From NCBI RefSeq assembly GCF_030767025.1, contig NZ_JASITE010000006.1, positions 186,001-250,000 on the forward strand: a DNA stretch of 64,000 nucleotides, in the 5' to 3' direction. The notes under the pieces are model-generated. The model was not told the origin of the DNA and did not search any database. It was given only the letters and a program-made list of their open reading frames with translations. Positions 9,187-18,303 of this stretch are shown piece by piece (position 1 is the stretch's first letter; each line of letters opens with the position of its first letter). The translations under genes and the position numbers were made by a program. The DNA comes from Nocardia sp. CC227C (lineage in GTDB: Bacteria; Actinomycetota; Actinomycetes; Mycobacteriales; Mycobacteriaceae).

Positions 9187-10358
9187 GCACCGAACCCACG
9201 CGTGTTCCGCTGGCCGGGGTGACGGTGATCGGCCTCGAACAGGCCATCGCCGCACCGCTGTGCACCCGGCACCTCGCCGATCTAGGCGCCAGAGTGATCA
9301 AGGTCGAGCAGCCCGGATACGGCGACTCCACTCGGCACTACGACACGGTTGTCGGTGGTCTGTCGGCGCATTTCACCTGGCTCAACCACGGCAAGGAATC
9401 CGCCGCGCTGGATCTGCGCGCCGCCGACGACCTCGCGGTCCTGGAAGCGATGCTGGCCGGGGCCGATGTGCTGGTCAGCAATCTGGGCCCCGGTGCGCTG
9501 GACCGGCTCGGTCTCGGTGTCGACGAGCTGACGCGCCGGTTTCCCCGGTTGATCATCGTCGACATCTCCGGCTACGGCCGAGGCGGCCCGCTCGACCACA
9601 AACGCGCCTACGACCTGCTGATCCAGGCCGAGGCGGGTTCGTGCGCGATCACCGGCACCCCCGGATATCCGGCCAAGCCCGGCATCCCGGTGGCCGATAT
9701 CGGCACCGCCCTGTACTCGTACTCCGCGGTCCTGGCCGCGCTCTACGACCGTGAGCGCACCGGCCGCGGCGCGGTCGTGCCGGTCGCGATGCTCGACGTG
9801 GTCTCGGAGATGATGGGTTTCGCGCTCAACCAGGTGCTGCACGCGGGCACCGAGCCGGTGCCGGTCGGTATGGGTTCGCCGATGATCGCCCCGTACGGCG
9901 CGTATCCGACCTCCGACGGGCAGACCGCGGTCCTCGGGACGACCAGCGACCGGGAGTGGCGGCGGATGACCGAGCTCATGGGCTGCCCCGAACTCGCCGG
10001 GGATCCGCGCTATCTGCACAACGACGATCGGGTCGCCCGCCGCGACGAGGTCGACGCGATCGTCGAGAAGTGGTGTGCGACAAGAACCCTCGCCGAGATC
10101 CAGGATGCCGCCGACCAGGCGGGCATTGGTAACGCGCGGCTCAACGGCGTGCGTGAACTCGCCGAGCATCCCCAGCTGCGCGAACGCGGCCGATGGCGCG
10201 AGGTCGGCACCCCCTCCGGCCCCGTACCGGCCCTGCTGCCGCCGGGGACGGCACGGGACTGGCCGGTGACCAACGGTTCGGTGCCCGCGCTCGGCGCACA
10301 CACCGACGCGATCCGCGCCGAGTTCGCGCCACGGGTCGCCCAGCCGAGCGAGATCTGA
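9183..10358 (+). CDS. CaiB/BaiF CoA-transferase family protein
   Basis: A 391-residue family III CoA transferase. The ATG overlaps the crotonase stop (ATGA). It has [20 protein letters not shown] at the N-terminus, WLNHGKES (67-74), [11 protein letters not shown] (142-152) and VADIGTALY with Asp172 in the position of the formyl-CoA transferase aspartate that forms the acyl-anhydride/CoA intermediate. It should move CoA between an acyl-CoA donor and a free acid. It lacks the racemase His/Asp/Glu set seen in the gene two upstream, so transfer rather than racemisation is likely. Ends by overlapping the GntR regulator start. Confidence 0.85.
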   Translation: MSTEPTRVPLAGVTVIGLEQAIAAPLCTRHLADLGARVIKVEQPGYGDSTRHYDTVVGGLSAHFTWLNHGKESAALDLRAADDLAVLEAMLAGADVLVSNLGPGALDRLGLGVDELTRRFPRLIIVDISGYGRGGPLDHKRAYDLLIQAEAGSCAITGTPGYPAKPGIPVADIGTALYSYSAVLAALYDRERTGRGAVVPVAMLDVVSEMMGFALNQVLHAGTEPVPVGMGSPMIAPYGAYPTSDGQTAVLGTTSDREWRRMTELMGCPELAGDPRYLHNDDRVARRDEVDAIVEKWCATRTLAEIQDAADQAGIGNARLNGVRELAEHPQLRERGRWREVGTPSGPVPALLPPGTARDWPVTNGSVPALGAHTDAIRAEFAPRVAQPSEI

Positions 10359-11014
10359 TGGACCTGCCGCGGGTCGCGCCGCCGGCCAGCTTGAAAACAG
10401 CTGCCGTGCAAGAGATCCGGCGGCGGATCTTCGCGGGCGAACTGCGACCCGGCGACAAGATCGACCAGGACGAGATCGCGGATTCGCTCGGCATCAGCAA
10501 GCTGCCGGTGCGCGAGGCGCTGATCGCCCTGGAATTGGAGAGCATCGTCGACATGCCACCCCGGCGTGGCGCGTTCGTCGCTCCGATGACGCCCGATGAC
10601 GTCCGCGACCACTACTGGTTGCTCGGCGTGGTGTCCGGGCTGGCCGCCGCCCGCGCGGCCGAGCGGATCGGCGTTTCTTCGCTCGACGCGCTCGGCGTGA
10701 TCCTGGACCGGATGCCGACCGCGTCGAGCCGGGACCGCGAAACGCTGAACTTCGAGTTCCACCGGATGATCAACCGCGCCAGTGGATCCCGGCGCCTGCT
10801 CACCGAACTCAAGGTGCTCGGCAGCGCCGGCCCGCACGGTTTCTACGAAACCCACGACGACTGGTCCGACACCGCCGACCGCGATCACCGCGAGATCCTC
10901 GCCGCGCTACGGGCCCGAGACGCGGACACGGCGCGCGCCGTCACCGAGGAGCACTTCCGGCACGGCGGGGATCGGGCGGTGCACATGCTCGAATCCCGCG
11001 GCTTTTGGAAGTGA
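10358..11014 (+). CDS. GntR family transcriptional regulator (FadR/FCD type)
   Basis: A 218-residue regulator starting at the ATG that overlaps the transferase stop (TGATG). The N-terminal winged helix (residues about 12-75) contains IRRRIFAGELRPGDKIDQDE, IADSLGISKLPVREAL and MPPRRGAFV, typical of GntR. The C-terminal part is an all-helical FCD ligand domain with the FHRMINRAS metal-site histidine. Family members bind acyl-CoAs or organic acids and repress neighbouring catabolic operons. It ends the rightward operon starting at 3587 and is one of two GntR candidates for binding the AT-rich elements. Confidence 0.88.
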   Translation: MDLPRVAPPASLKTAAVQEIRRRIFAGELRPGDKIDQDEIADSLGISKLPVREALIALELESIVDMPPRRGAFVAPMTPDDVRDHYWLLGVVSGLAAARAAERIGVSSLDALGVILDRMPTASSRDRETLNFEFHRMINRASGSRRLLTELKVLGSAGPHGFYETHDDWSDTADRDHREILAALRARDADTARAVTEEHFRHGGDRAVHMLESRGFWK

Positions 11015-11027
11015 TATAATATTTTAT
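11013..11027 (+). promoter_or_regulatory. AT-rich promoter/operator element
   Basis: GATATAATATTTTAT overlaps the stop region of the GntR gene and lies 24 bases before the acyl-CoA dehydrogenase start. It contains TATAAT as a possible -10 box. Confidence 0.55.
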
Positions 11028-11050
11028 GCGTGAACTAGGGAAGGGTAGGC

Positions 11051-12199
11051 ATGAGCCTCACAGCCGATGAGCAGCAGATGGTCGATCTGGTCGCCGATTT
11101 CGTCGATCAGCGGGTCAAGAATCACGTGCGCGAGTTCGAGGAAGACGATGTCTACCCTGAGGAGTTCATCGAGGAGATGAAGAAGCTCGGCTTCTTCGGT
11201 CTGCTCGCGCCCGCCGAATTCGGTGGTGTCGACGTGAGCACCGCCTGCTTCGCGGCCGTCACCGAGCAACTCGCGCGTGGCTGGATGAGCCTGGCGGGCG
11301 CCATCGGCGGCCACTCGGTGATCACCTACCTGATCAAGACCTTCGGCACCCCCGAACAGAAGTCGAAGTACCTGCCGAAGATGGCCGAGGGCGCGATCCG
11401 CGCCACCATGGCATTGACCGAACCCGCGGGCGGCAGCGACCTGCAGGCCATGCGCACCGTCGCCGTACGCGACGGCGACCAGTGGTCGATCTCCGGTTCC
11501 AAGACCTGGATCTCCAACGCCGCGCACTCCGGGTTGATCGGTCTGCTGTGTATCACCGACCGCGACGCCAAGCCCGCCCACAAGGGCATGAGCGTGATCC
11601 TGGTCGAACCCGGTGACGGGATGACCATCTCCAAGAAGCTGCCCAAGCTCGGTTACCGAGGTGTGGAAGCGTGCGAGTTGGTGTTCGACGGCCGCAAGGT
11701 CGGCGACGACGCCATCCTCGGCGGCGTGGCGAACCTCGGCTGGAGCCACATGATGCGCGGCCTCGAGGTCGGGCGCATCCAGGTCGCCTCGCGCGCACTC
11801 GGTGTCGGCCAGGCCGCACTCGATGCAGCGGTGCGCTACGCGCAGGAGCGCGAGTCCTTCGGCAAGCCGATCTGGAAGCACCAATCCGTCGGCAACCTGC
11901 TGGCCGACATGGCCACCAAGCAGCGCGCCGCCCGCCTGCTGACCCTCGACGCCGCCCAGAAACTGGACGCGGGCGTGCGCGCCGACATGGAAGCGGGCAT
12001 GGCCAAGCTGTTCGCGTCCGAGACCGCGATGCAGATCGCGCTCGACGCGATCCGTGTGCACGGCGGCTACGGATACTCCAAGGAGTACGACGTGGAGCGC
12101 TACTTCCGTGACGCGCCGCTGATGATCGTCGGTGAGGGCACCAACGAGATCCAGCGCAATGTCATTGCCGCACAGCTCATCGCGCGCAACGCGATCTGA
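11051..12199 (+). CDS. Acyl-CoA dehydrogenase
   Basis: A 382-residue acyl-CoA dehydrogenase of the usual length. ATG at 11051 follows GAAGGGTAGGC. Signatures: LTEPAGGSDLQAM, TWISNAAHSGL, the FAD region VGQAALDAAVRYAQERESFG, IRVHGGYGYSKEYDVER, and VGEGTNEIQR with the catalytic glutamate. It oxidises an acyl-CoA to the 2-enoyl-CoA and reduces ETF. It starts a short operon with a thiolase, preceded by the AT element at 11013. Substrate not evident; short-chain or branched acyl-CoA is likely for this length class. Confidence 0.9.
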   Translation: MSLTADEQQMVDLVADFVDQRVKNHVREFEEDDVYPEEFIEEMKKLGFFGLLAPAEFGGVDVSTACFAAVTEQLARGWMSLAGAIGGHSVITYLIKTFGTPEQKSKYLPKMAEGAIRATMALTEPAGGSDLQAMRTVAVRDGDQWSISGSKTWISNAAHSGLIGLLCITDRDAKPAHKGMSVILVEPGDGMTISKKLPKLGYRGVEACELVFDGRKVGDDAILGGVANLGWSHMMRGLEVGRIQVASRALGVGQAALDAAVRYAQERESFGKPIWKHQSVGNLLADMATKQRAARLLTLDAAQKLDAGVRADMEAGMAKLFASETAMQIALDAIRVHGGYGYSKEYDVERYFRDAPLMIVGEGTNEIQRNVIAAQLIARNAI

Positions 12200-12212
12200 T
12201 CGGAGTCGATGG

Positions 12213-13430
12213 ATGTCAACCCTGCGCCGGGCCGCGATCGTCGCGCCCACCCGCACCCCCGTCGGCACCTTCGGTGGTTCCCTGCGTGATGTGCCGGTCG
12301 AAGACCTGGGCGCCACCGTCGTGAACGCGGTGATCGAGCGCTCCGGAATCGATCCCGAACGCATCGACGATGTCGTGTTCGCCCAGTCCTACGCCAATTC
12401 CGAAGTCCCGTGCGTCGGTCGGTGGCTGGCACTGCACGCCGGACTGCCGATCTCTGTGCCCGGCATGCAGCTCGACCGGCGCTGCGGTGGTGGTGTGCAG
12501 GCCCTGGCCACCTCCGCCATGATGGTGCAGACCGGTGCTGCCGACGTGGTGCTCGCCGGTGGCGTCGAGTCGATGAGCCGCATCGAGTACTACTCGACCA
12601 GCACCCGCTGGGGTGCCCGCGCGGGCACCGTGCAGCTATTCGACCGGCTCGACCGCGGTCGCGAACGCTCCCAGCCGGCTGCCCGGTTCGGCAAGATCTC
12701 CGGAATGATCGAGACGGCCGAAAACCTCGCGAAGGACTACGGTCTGCTGCGCGAGGAAGCCGACTCCTTCGCCGCGCGCAGCCACCAGCGGGCGGCCGCG
12801 GCGTGGGCGGAAGGGCGTTTCGCCGACGAAGTGGTTCCGGTGACGGTGCCGCAGCGCAAGGGCGATCCGGTGGTCTTCGCCGCCGACGAGGGCATCCGTG
12901 CGGACTCCACGCCGCAGACGCTGTCGAAGCTGCGCACGATCATGCCCGACGGCACCGTCACCGCAGGCAACTCGAGCCAGCAGAACGATGCCGCCGCAGG
13001 CCTTCTCGTCGTCGCCGAGGATCGGCTCGACGCGCTCGGACTCGAGCCGATCGGTTACCTGACCGGCTGGGCGGCCGCGGGCTGCGAGCCCTCCCGGATG
13101 GGTATCGGACCGGTTCCGGCAGTCGCGAAACTCGCCGCGCGCCAGGGCACCGACACCGTCTCGCTGCTCGACTCGATGGATCTGGTCGAGGTCAACGAGG
13201 CGTTCGCGGTGCAGGTCCTCGCGGTCCTGGAAGGCTGGGGCTGGCGCGATCACGACCGGCTCAATGTCAACGGTTCCGGCATTTCGCTGGGGCACCCGAT
13301 CGGCGCTACGGGCGTGCGCATGGTCACCACCCTGCTGCACGAACTGCGCCGCCGTGGCGGCGGCAAGGGCCTCGCCACGATGTGCATCGGTGGCGGCCAA
13401 GGGATGGCCGCCACCTTCGAGACCGCCTGA
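12213..13430 (+). CDS. Acetyl-CoA C-acyltransferase (thiolase)
   Basis: A 405-residue thiolase starting at ATG 12213, 13 bases after the dehydrogenase stop. The acyl-acceptor cysteine is in LDRRCGGGVQAL (Cys91), the second active-site segments are VEVNEAFAVQ and NGSGISLGHPIGATG (His), and the C-terminal cysteine is in MCIGGGQGMA. A degradative thiolase cleaving a 3-oxoacyl-CoA with CoA is the simplest role, closing a beta-oxidation cycle with the dehydrogenases, hydratases and SDR of the island. Followed by a strong hairpin at 13451-13485. Confidence 0.9.
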   Translation: MSTLRRAAIVAPTRTPVGTFGGSLRDVPVEDLGATVVNAVIERSGIDPERIDDVVFAQSYANSEVPCVGRWLALHAGLPISVPGMQLDRRCGGGVQALATSAMMVQTGAADVVLAGGVESMSRIEYYSTSTRWGARAGTVQLFDRLDRGRERSQPAARFGKISGMIETAENLAKDYGLLREEADSFAARSHQRAAAAWAEGRFADEVVPVTVPQRKGDPVVFAADEGIRADSTPQTLSKLRTIMPDGTVTAGNSSQQNDAAAGLLVVAEDRLDALGLEPIGYLTGWAAAGCEPSRMGIGPVPAVAKLAARQGTDTVSLLDSMDLVEVNEAFAVQVLAVLEGWGWRDHDRLNVNGSGISLGHPIGATGVRMVTTLLHELRRRGGGKGLATMCIGGGQGMAATFETA

Positions 13431-13450
13431 TCACCGTTCAGGCACCGACC

Positions 13451-13485
13451 GTGCCCCGGCGAACCGAACAGGCCCGCCGGGGCAC
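13451..13485 (+). terminator. Hairpin after thiolase gene
   Basis: GTGCCCCGGCG pairs perfectly with CGCCGGGGCAC (11 bp, 13-base loop), 20 bases after the thiolase stop. No T-run follows, common in actinobacteria. Confidence 0.6.
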
Positions 13486-13524
13486 AGTCATTCGCAACAA
13501 CGAGTACATGCAGGTCGACAGCCG

Positions 13525-13743
13525 ATGAAATCCGACAAGCGATCACCATGCCTACACGAACCCGATGTTCGATTGATGGTCCAGTTCGCCACCATCCGAG
13601 TGGAATTCGTGGCGTGCCTGACGGCCGCGCTGGTCTTCGTCCAAGGCGTGGCCGGTCGTCATCTCTGTGACATCACGGTCGCAGCCGCGCACTACGCAGA
13701 CCTGCCCCGTCTGCCGAACGAACGCTTGTACTTGATGCCCTGA
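13525..13743 (+). CDS. Hypothetical short protein (doubtful)
   Basis: An open frame of 72 residues starting at ATG 13525 in the gap between the thiolase and MmgE/PrpD genes, lying between two hairpins. It has a moderately hydrophobic centre (EFVACLTAALVFVQGVAG), one Cys and no recognisable domain. There is no clear ribosome site. It could be a small secreted or membrane peptide or simply non-coding sequence; nothing else in this 370-base gap resembles a gene. Confidence 0.25.
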   Translation: MKSDKRSPCLHEPDVRLMVQFATIRVEFVACLTAALVFVQGVAGRHLCDITVAAAHYADLPRLPNERLYLMP

Positions 13744-13752
13744 CAATGAAAA

Positions 13753-13788
13753 GCGTGGCCCGACTGGATAATCCAAGTCGGGCCACGC
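13753..13788. terminator. Bidirectional terminator hairpin
   Basis: GCGTGGCCCGACT pairs perfectly with AGTCGGGCCACGC (13 bp, 10-base loop), flanked by AAAA and TTTT. It separates convergent transcription of the thiolase side and the MmgE/PrpD gene. Confidence 0.8.
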
Positions 13789-13801
13789 ATTTTCCCGCGG
13801 G

Positions 13802-15196
13802 TCAGACGCGCAAGAGCGCGGCGAACTCACCGACCAGGGTGGCGGGATCCCCGGAGTTGATCGCGGTCAGCAGGGCTTCGCTACGTTCGGCACCCAGGTC
13901 GGCGACGGTGAGGTCGCGGAACTTGGCGTCCAGATCGGCCTGCGTCATCGGGTTCTCGGCGGTGCCCCGCGGGTTGTCGACGAAGACGTGCTGGGTGGAG
14001 CCGTCGCGGTAGGTGACCGTGATGTCGGCGATCCAGCGTCCCGCGTACTCGGCGTCGAGTTCGGTGTCGACCTCGATCTTAACCCGCCGCGCCATCTCGG
14101 CGACCTCGCTGCCCTCGCTCAGGTCCAGGCGTCCGGCCATGTAGTCGTGGTGTGCGCGGAAGCCGTTGCCGCGGCCCAGGATCGCCAAGGCGAACTGGAA
14201 CGGCAGGCTGTATTGCAGATGCTCGATGATCTGCGGGGCGTAGGCGTTGGCGTTCTGGTTGCCGATGATCACGTCACCGCCGGACTGGATGCCGAGCCGA
14301 ACGGACTCGACCTCGGACGCCCGCGCGGTGAGCTGCTGGGCGCCGTCGATGTAGGCGTGGTTGATGCCGCAGCAGCAGTACGGCTTGATCCACACGCGTG
14401 TGATCTCGAAAGGCGCTGTCGGGGAGAACAATTCGACCGCGTTCTCGGCGACCGGGCGGCCGACGAAGGTGCGGTAGAAACCTTTGCCGCCGCTGAGGAA
14501 GGTGGTCGGGCCGGTGATGCCCGCCGCCGCCATCTCCGCGGCGCGAATACCGTTGCGGGTACCGATGCCCGAATGCAGCCGCTTCACCGAGCCACCGGTC
14601 GAGGTGTACTCGGTGGTGCCCGAGCTGTGGCTCATCGCGATCGACAGCGCGTGGATGGTGCGCTCGGCGTCGAATCCGCGCATCTTCGCGACCACGGCGG
14701 CAGCACCGAAAGCCGACAACACCCCGTGCGGATGGAAGCCGCGTTCGAGCAACTGCGGGGCGGCCAGGATACCGATCCGGGTGTAGACCTCGTACCCGGC
14801 GACGATGCCGGTGACGACCTCCGCCATCGAGGCGCCGAGTTCCTCACCGACGGCGACGGCCGCCGAGACCACCGCGCTGCCCGGGTGACTGGAGCTGGAG
14901 CGGTGGGCGTCGTCGTACTCGAAGCCGTGCCCGTAGGTCGCGTTGACGAAAGCGGCATCGGCGGCACTCATTTCGTCACCTGACGCGGTGACGTGCGCCG
15001 AGCCGGGTGCGTGTGAGGCCTTGGTCAGCTCGAGCACCGCACGGCTCCACGACAGCGACGCGCAGCCGATCTGCACCGCCAGCTGGTCTTGCATCAGACG
15101 CCGGGCGCCGGCCAGCGCGTCGGCCGGGATCGAGTCGTATTCGAGGTCGGTGACCAGCCGGGCGACGGCGGCTTCCAAGGGGGGTCGGGAAGGCAT
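13802..15196 (-). CDS. MmgE/PrpD family protein
   Basis: A 464-residue MmgE/PrpD-fold protein starting at ATG 15196 with GAAAGG upstream. Family features seen are NATYGHGFEYDDAH, the SSHPGSAVVSAAVA stretch, FHPHGVLSAFGAAA and the CCCGINHAYIDGAQQL region in the second half. The family holds 2-methylcitrate dehydratase, cis-aconitate decarboxylase (itaconate-forming) and iminodisuccinate epimerase, all acting on small dicarboxylates or tricarboxylates. It is the promoter-distal gene after an aldehyde dehydrogenase. Exact reaction unknown; the C5-dicarboxylate context makes a methylcitrate- or itaconate-related substrate attractive but unproven. Confidence 0.85.
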   Translation of the reverse strand: MPSRPPLEAAVARLVTDLEYDSIPADALAGARRLMQDQLAVQIGCASLSWSRAVLELTKASHAPGSAHVTASGDEMSAADAAFVNATYGHGFEYDDAHRSSSSHPGSAVVSAAVAVGEELGASMAEVVTGIVAGYEVYTRIGILAAPQLLERGFHPHGVLSAFGAAAVVAKMRGFDAERTIHALSIAMSHSSGTTEYTSTGGSVKRLHSGIGTRNGIRAAEMAAAGITGPTTFLSGGKGFYRTFVGRPVAENAVELFSPTAPFEITRVWIKPYCCCGINHAYIDGAQQLTARASEVESVRLGIQSGGDVIIGNQNANAYAPQIIEHLQYSLPFQFALAILGRGNGFRAHHDYMAGRLDLSEGSEVAEMARRVKIEVDTELDAEYAGRWIADITVTYRDGSTQHVFVDNPRGTAENPMTQADLDAKFRDLTVADLGAERSEALLTAINSGDPATLVGEFAALLRV

Positions 15197-15220
15197 GAAG
15201 GACCTTTCGAAAAGTGGGCG

Positions 15221-16702
15221 TCAGGCCAAGCTGTCGAGGAGGGGCTGCGGCAGGCCGTAGGACTTGCATTCGATGTAGGCGTCGAAGCCCTCGAGCCCGG
15301 CTTCGCGGCCGATGCCGCTGTTCTTGAAGCCACCGAGCGGAGCGAAGAAGCCGGCCGGAGTGCCGTTGACTTCGACAGTGCCGGTACGGATGTGGCGAGC
15401 CACCGCCAGCGCGTGCGCAGGGTCGGCGGCGAAGACCGATCCGTTGAGGCCGTAGTCGGAGTTGTTGGCGATCTCGATCGCCTCGGCTTCGGTGTCGAAG
15501 GTGTGCACGGTGAGCACCGGACCGAACACCTCCTCCTGCGCGATCCGCGCGTTGGGGTCGACGTCGCCGAAGATCGTCGGCTCGACGTACCAGCCGCGCT
15601 CCAGACCCTCGGGCCTACCGCCGCCGACGACCAGCTGGGCGCCCTCGGACCTGGCCTGCGCGATGTAGTTCTCCACGCGTTCCCGCTGGGCGCTGGTCAC
15701 CAGCGGGCCGAGCTCGGTCGCCGGATCGAACGGGTCGCCGATCGGCATCGAGCCGATCATGTCGCGCAACCGGTCGTAGAGCTCGTCGCGCAGCGAACGG
15801 GCGACCACGATGCGGGTCTTGTTGCTGCACACCTGACCGGTGTTGCGCAGCGACAGCGCCCGGATCACCGGGACCACGGCATCGAGGTCGGCGTCGTCGA
15901 GCAGCACCGCGGCCGACTTCCCGCCGAGTTCGAGGGTGACCCGGCGCAGGTCCTGGCCGCAGATGGCAGCGATCCGGCGGCCGGCGGCCGTGGAGCCGGT
16001 GAACGAGACCTTGTCGACGCCGGGGTGGCGGACCAGGTGCTCGCTGACCTCGCGGCCCGCGACGACGATGTTCACCACGCCGTCGGGCAGTCCGGCCTGT
16101 TCGAAGATCTCGGCGAGCAGATACGCCGACATCGCGGTCTCCGGCGACGGCTTGAGGATTGCGGTGCATCCGGCCAGCAGCGCGGGCGCCAGCTTGATCA
16201 TGGCGATCTGCAGAGGCGCGTTCCATGGCACCACGGCCGCGACGACGCCGACAGGTTCGCGGGTGACGAGCGCGTTGCCGGTGATCGAGCGGCGGATATC
16301 GGACCACTGGTACTGCGGAGCGAGCTCGAGGAACGCGTCGAGCAACATGCGAGTGCCCATCGACTGCATCCGCGTCGACAGCGTGATGGGACACCCCATC
16401 TCGGCGCTGATCAGCCGAGCGATCTCGTCCTGCCGGTCGGCGAGGATCTCACTCACCCGGGTGAGTACCGCGATCCGCTCGGCGAGCTCCATCCGGGGCC
16501 ACGGGCCACTGTCGAAGGCGGTGCGTGCGGCGGCAACAGCGGCGTCGATATCGGCCTCGCTGCCCTCGGCGATGCGGGCGAGGGGCTCCTCGGTGGCGGG
16601 GGAGACCACCTCGAACGTGCGCTGCGTTGCCGGATTCACCCACCCGCCGCCGATGAACAGCTTGTCGAACTGTCCCTGCCACAACTCTGTCTGAACACTC
16701 AT
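15221..16702 (-). CDS. Aldehyde dehydrogenase family protein
   Basis: A 493-residue NAD(P)-dependent aldehyde dehydrogenase, full length from ATG 16702. Motifs: VPWNAPLQI, KPSPETAMSA, SFTGSTAAGRRIA, TLELGGKSA with the general-base glutamate, NTGQVCSNKTR with the nucleophilic cysteine, and EEVFGPVLTV. It oxidises an aldehyde to an acid. It precedes the MmgE/PrpD gene by 24 bases on the same strand, so the two form an operon. A longer in-frame start at 16792 is possible but lacks a convincing ribosome site. Confidence 0.88.
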   Translation of the reverse strand: MSVQTELWQGQFDKLFIGGGWVNPATQRTFEVVSPATEEPLARIAEGSEADIDAAVAAARTAFDSGPWPRMELAERIAVLTRVSEILADRQDEIARLISAEMGCPITLSTRMQSMGTRMLLDAFLELAPQYQWSDIRRSITGNALVTREPVGVVAAVVPWNAPLQIAMIKLAPALLAGCTAILKPSPETAMSAYLLAEIFEQAGLPDGVVNIVVAGREVSEHLVRHPGVDKVSFTGSTAAGRRIAAICGQDLRRVTLELGGKSAAVLLDDADLDAVVPVIRALSLRNTGQVCSNKTRIVVARSLRDELYDRLRDMIGSMPIGDPFDPATELGPLVTSAQRERVENYIAQARSEGAQLVVGGGRPEGLERGWYVEPTIFGDVDPNARIAQEEVFGPVLTVHTFDTEAEAIEIANNSDYGLNGSVFAADPAHALAVARHIRTGTVEVNGTPAGFFAPLGGFKNSGIGREAGLEGFDAYIECKSYGLPQPLLDSLA

Positions 16703-16810
16703 GGGTAGACCTATCGTCTTCGTCGGCGATTGTGCCGGGGTGGGAATTCCCTGGTCAGCGATAGTTTCGCGCGCAGCGTCTCGCATGGCCATGTGACCCG
16801 GCTCATGTAA

Positions 16811-16826
16811 AGTATATGATATAACT
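16811..16826 (-). promoter_or_regulatory. AT-rich element upstream of aldehyde dehydrogenase
   Basis: AGTATATGATATAACT, a repeated TATA-type block about 110 bases before the aldehyde dehydrogenase start in the divergent interval 16703-16979. It belongs to the window-wide AT family but is less well conserved. Confidence 0.4.
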
Positions 16827-16937
16827 TAGCCCACAGGCCAGGGCTGCTGTGCTCGCCGCCACTGCGCCTATTCTGTCGGTTGCTGTCGTGCGCCGATCGA
16901 CCTTCGCCGGATGTGACCCATGACACCGCGATGCAGC

Positions 16938-16953
16938 GATAATATATAATATG
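16938..16953 (+). promoter_or_regulatory. AT-rich promoter/operator element
   Basis: GATAATATATAATATG, 26 bases before the CaiB/BaiF start at 16980, includes TATAAT. The nearby GAGGGAGA serves as ribosome site. Confidence 0.55.
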
Positions 16954-16979
16954 AGCACGTGACTAGAGGGAGACAGGCT

Positions 16980-18158
16980 ATGCAGCACAGGCCGCTCGAC
17001 GGAATCCGGATCCTGGAGATCGGGGGCTACATCTCGCTCCCGTTCGCCACCTCCATGTTGTGCGCCCTCGGTGCCGAAGTCGTGAAGGTGGAGCGGCCCG
17101 TCGTGGGCGAGGACTTCCGCCGTCACCAGAACGACGCCAGCCCGTACTTCCGTCAGTACAACACCGGCAAGCGCAGCCTGGCCGTCGACCTGAAGCAGCC
17201 CGAAGGCATCGCCCTGGTGAAGGCCCTGATCCCGCGCTTCGACGTGGTGCTCGAGAACCTGCGTCCCGGCAAGGTGGCGGCGATGGGCTTGGGGCCGGAG
17301 GCCTGCCGCGAGCTGCGCCCCGACATCGTCTACGGCTCGGTGACCGGCTTCGGCGCGGGCGGTCCGCTCGCGGCCCGGCCCGCCTACGACACCATCGGGC
17401 AGGCCTTCGGTGGCCTGTACTCGCTGCTCGGCGACGAGGGGCATCCCCAGCTCACCGGCGGCCTGAGCGCCGATCTGGTCACCGGGTTGAGTACCGCCGC
17501 GGGTGTGCTCGCCGCGCTGGTCGGCCGGTACCGCACCGGTGAACCGCAGCACGTGGAAACCTCCATCATGGAGGCGGTCAGCGTGCTTGTCACCGACGGC
17601 ATCACCCAGGCCTTCGAGCTGGGTGCCGATCCGACCCGGCGCAGCAGGCATCCGCAGGCGCAGAACTTCTGCGCGCCGACCGCTTCGGGGGAGTACATCG
17701 CCGTGCACCTGTCCTCGTCGCAGAAGTTCTGGCAGTCGCTGTGCCGGGCGATGGACCGCGCCGACCTGGCCGTGGACCCGCGCTTCGCCGAATACCGGCC
17801 ACGGGAGGCGAACTATTTCGAGCTCGCCGAGATCGTCGAGGCCGAATTCGAACAGCGCTCGTTCGCGGAGTGGGAGAAGCGGCTCACCGCCGAGGACGTG
17901 CCCTTCGCCCCGGTGCTGTCGATGACCGGGTATGTCGAGCACGAACAGGTCGGCTGGCTGAGCATGATCGAACCGCAGGATGACGGGCTAGCGCTGGTTC
18001 GTCCGCCGTGGCGCTTCGCCGGTGAACGGCCCGAGCGTCCCGGCGTCGCTCCGCGAGTGGGCGCGGACACCCGCGCGGTGGCCGGCGAGGTGTACCCGGC
18101 CGAGAAGGTCGACGAACTCGTCGCCGCAGGTGTGCTGTCGGTGGACGACGACCTGTGA
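16980..18158 (+). CDS. CaiB/BaiF CoA-transferase family protein
   Basis: A 392-residue family III CoA transferase. ATG 16980 has GAGGGAGA 7 bases upstream. Features: ILEIGGYISLPFATSMLCAL, FRQYNTGKRSLAVDL, LENLRPGKVAAMGLG, and LSADLVTGL with Asp165 at the expected catalytic position. It has no racemase-type His/Asp/Glu set, so it likely transfers CoA between carboxylic acids, for example from succinyl-CoA. It is a single-gene unit with its own AT-rich promoter element, convergent with the Mct-like gene and separated from it by a strong hairpin. Confidence 0.85.
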   Translation: MQHRPLDGIRILEIGGYISLPFATSMLCALGAEVVKVERPVVGEDFRRHQNDASPYFRQYNTGKRSLAVDLKQPEGIALVKALIPRFDVVLENLRPGKVAAMGLGPEACRELRPDIVYGSVTGFGAGGPLAARPAYDTIGQAFGGLYSLLGDEGHPQLTGGLSADLVTGLSTAAGVLAALVGRYRTGEPQHVETSIMEAVSVLVTDGITQAFELGADPTRRSRHPQAQNFCAPTASGEYIAVHLSSSQKFWQSLCRAMDRADLAVDPRFAEYRPREANYFELAEIVEAEFEQRSFAEWEKRLTAEDVPFAPVLSMTGYVEHEQVGWLSMIEPQDDGLALVRPPWRFAGERPERPGVAPRVGADTRAVAGEVYPAEKVDELVAAGVLSVDDDL

Positions 18159-18237
18159 CCGGTTCGCCTGCAATGTAACCCACGGTGGGAGTGCGTGATT
18201 CGGCAGACGAAACGCACCCGCGTGCCGTGAATGCGAG

Positions 18238-18279
18238 GGGCCGGTGCGCGAAGACCTCGATGTCTTCGCGCACCGGCCC
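18238..18279. terminator. Bidirectional terminator hairpin
   Basis: An 18-bp perfect stem (18238-18255 with 18262-18279) and 6-base loop CTCGAT lie between two convergent CaiB/BaiF genes. Confidence 0.8.
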
Positions 18280-18303
18280 GATCTCCGTCACGGAGCGGCG
18301 GTG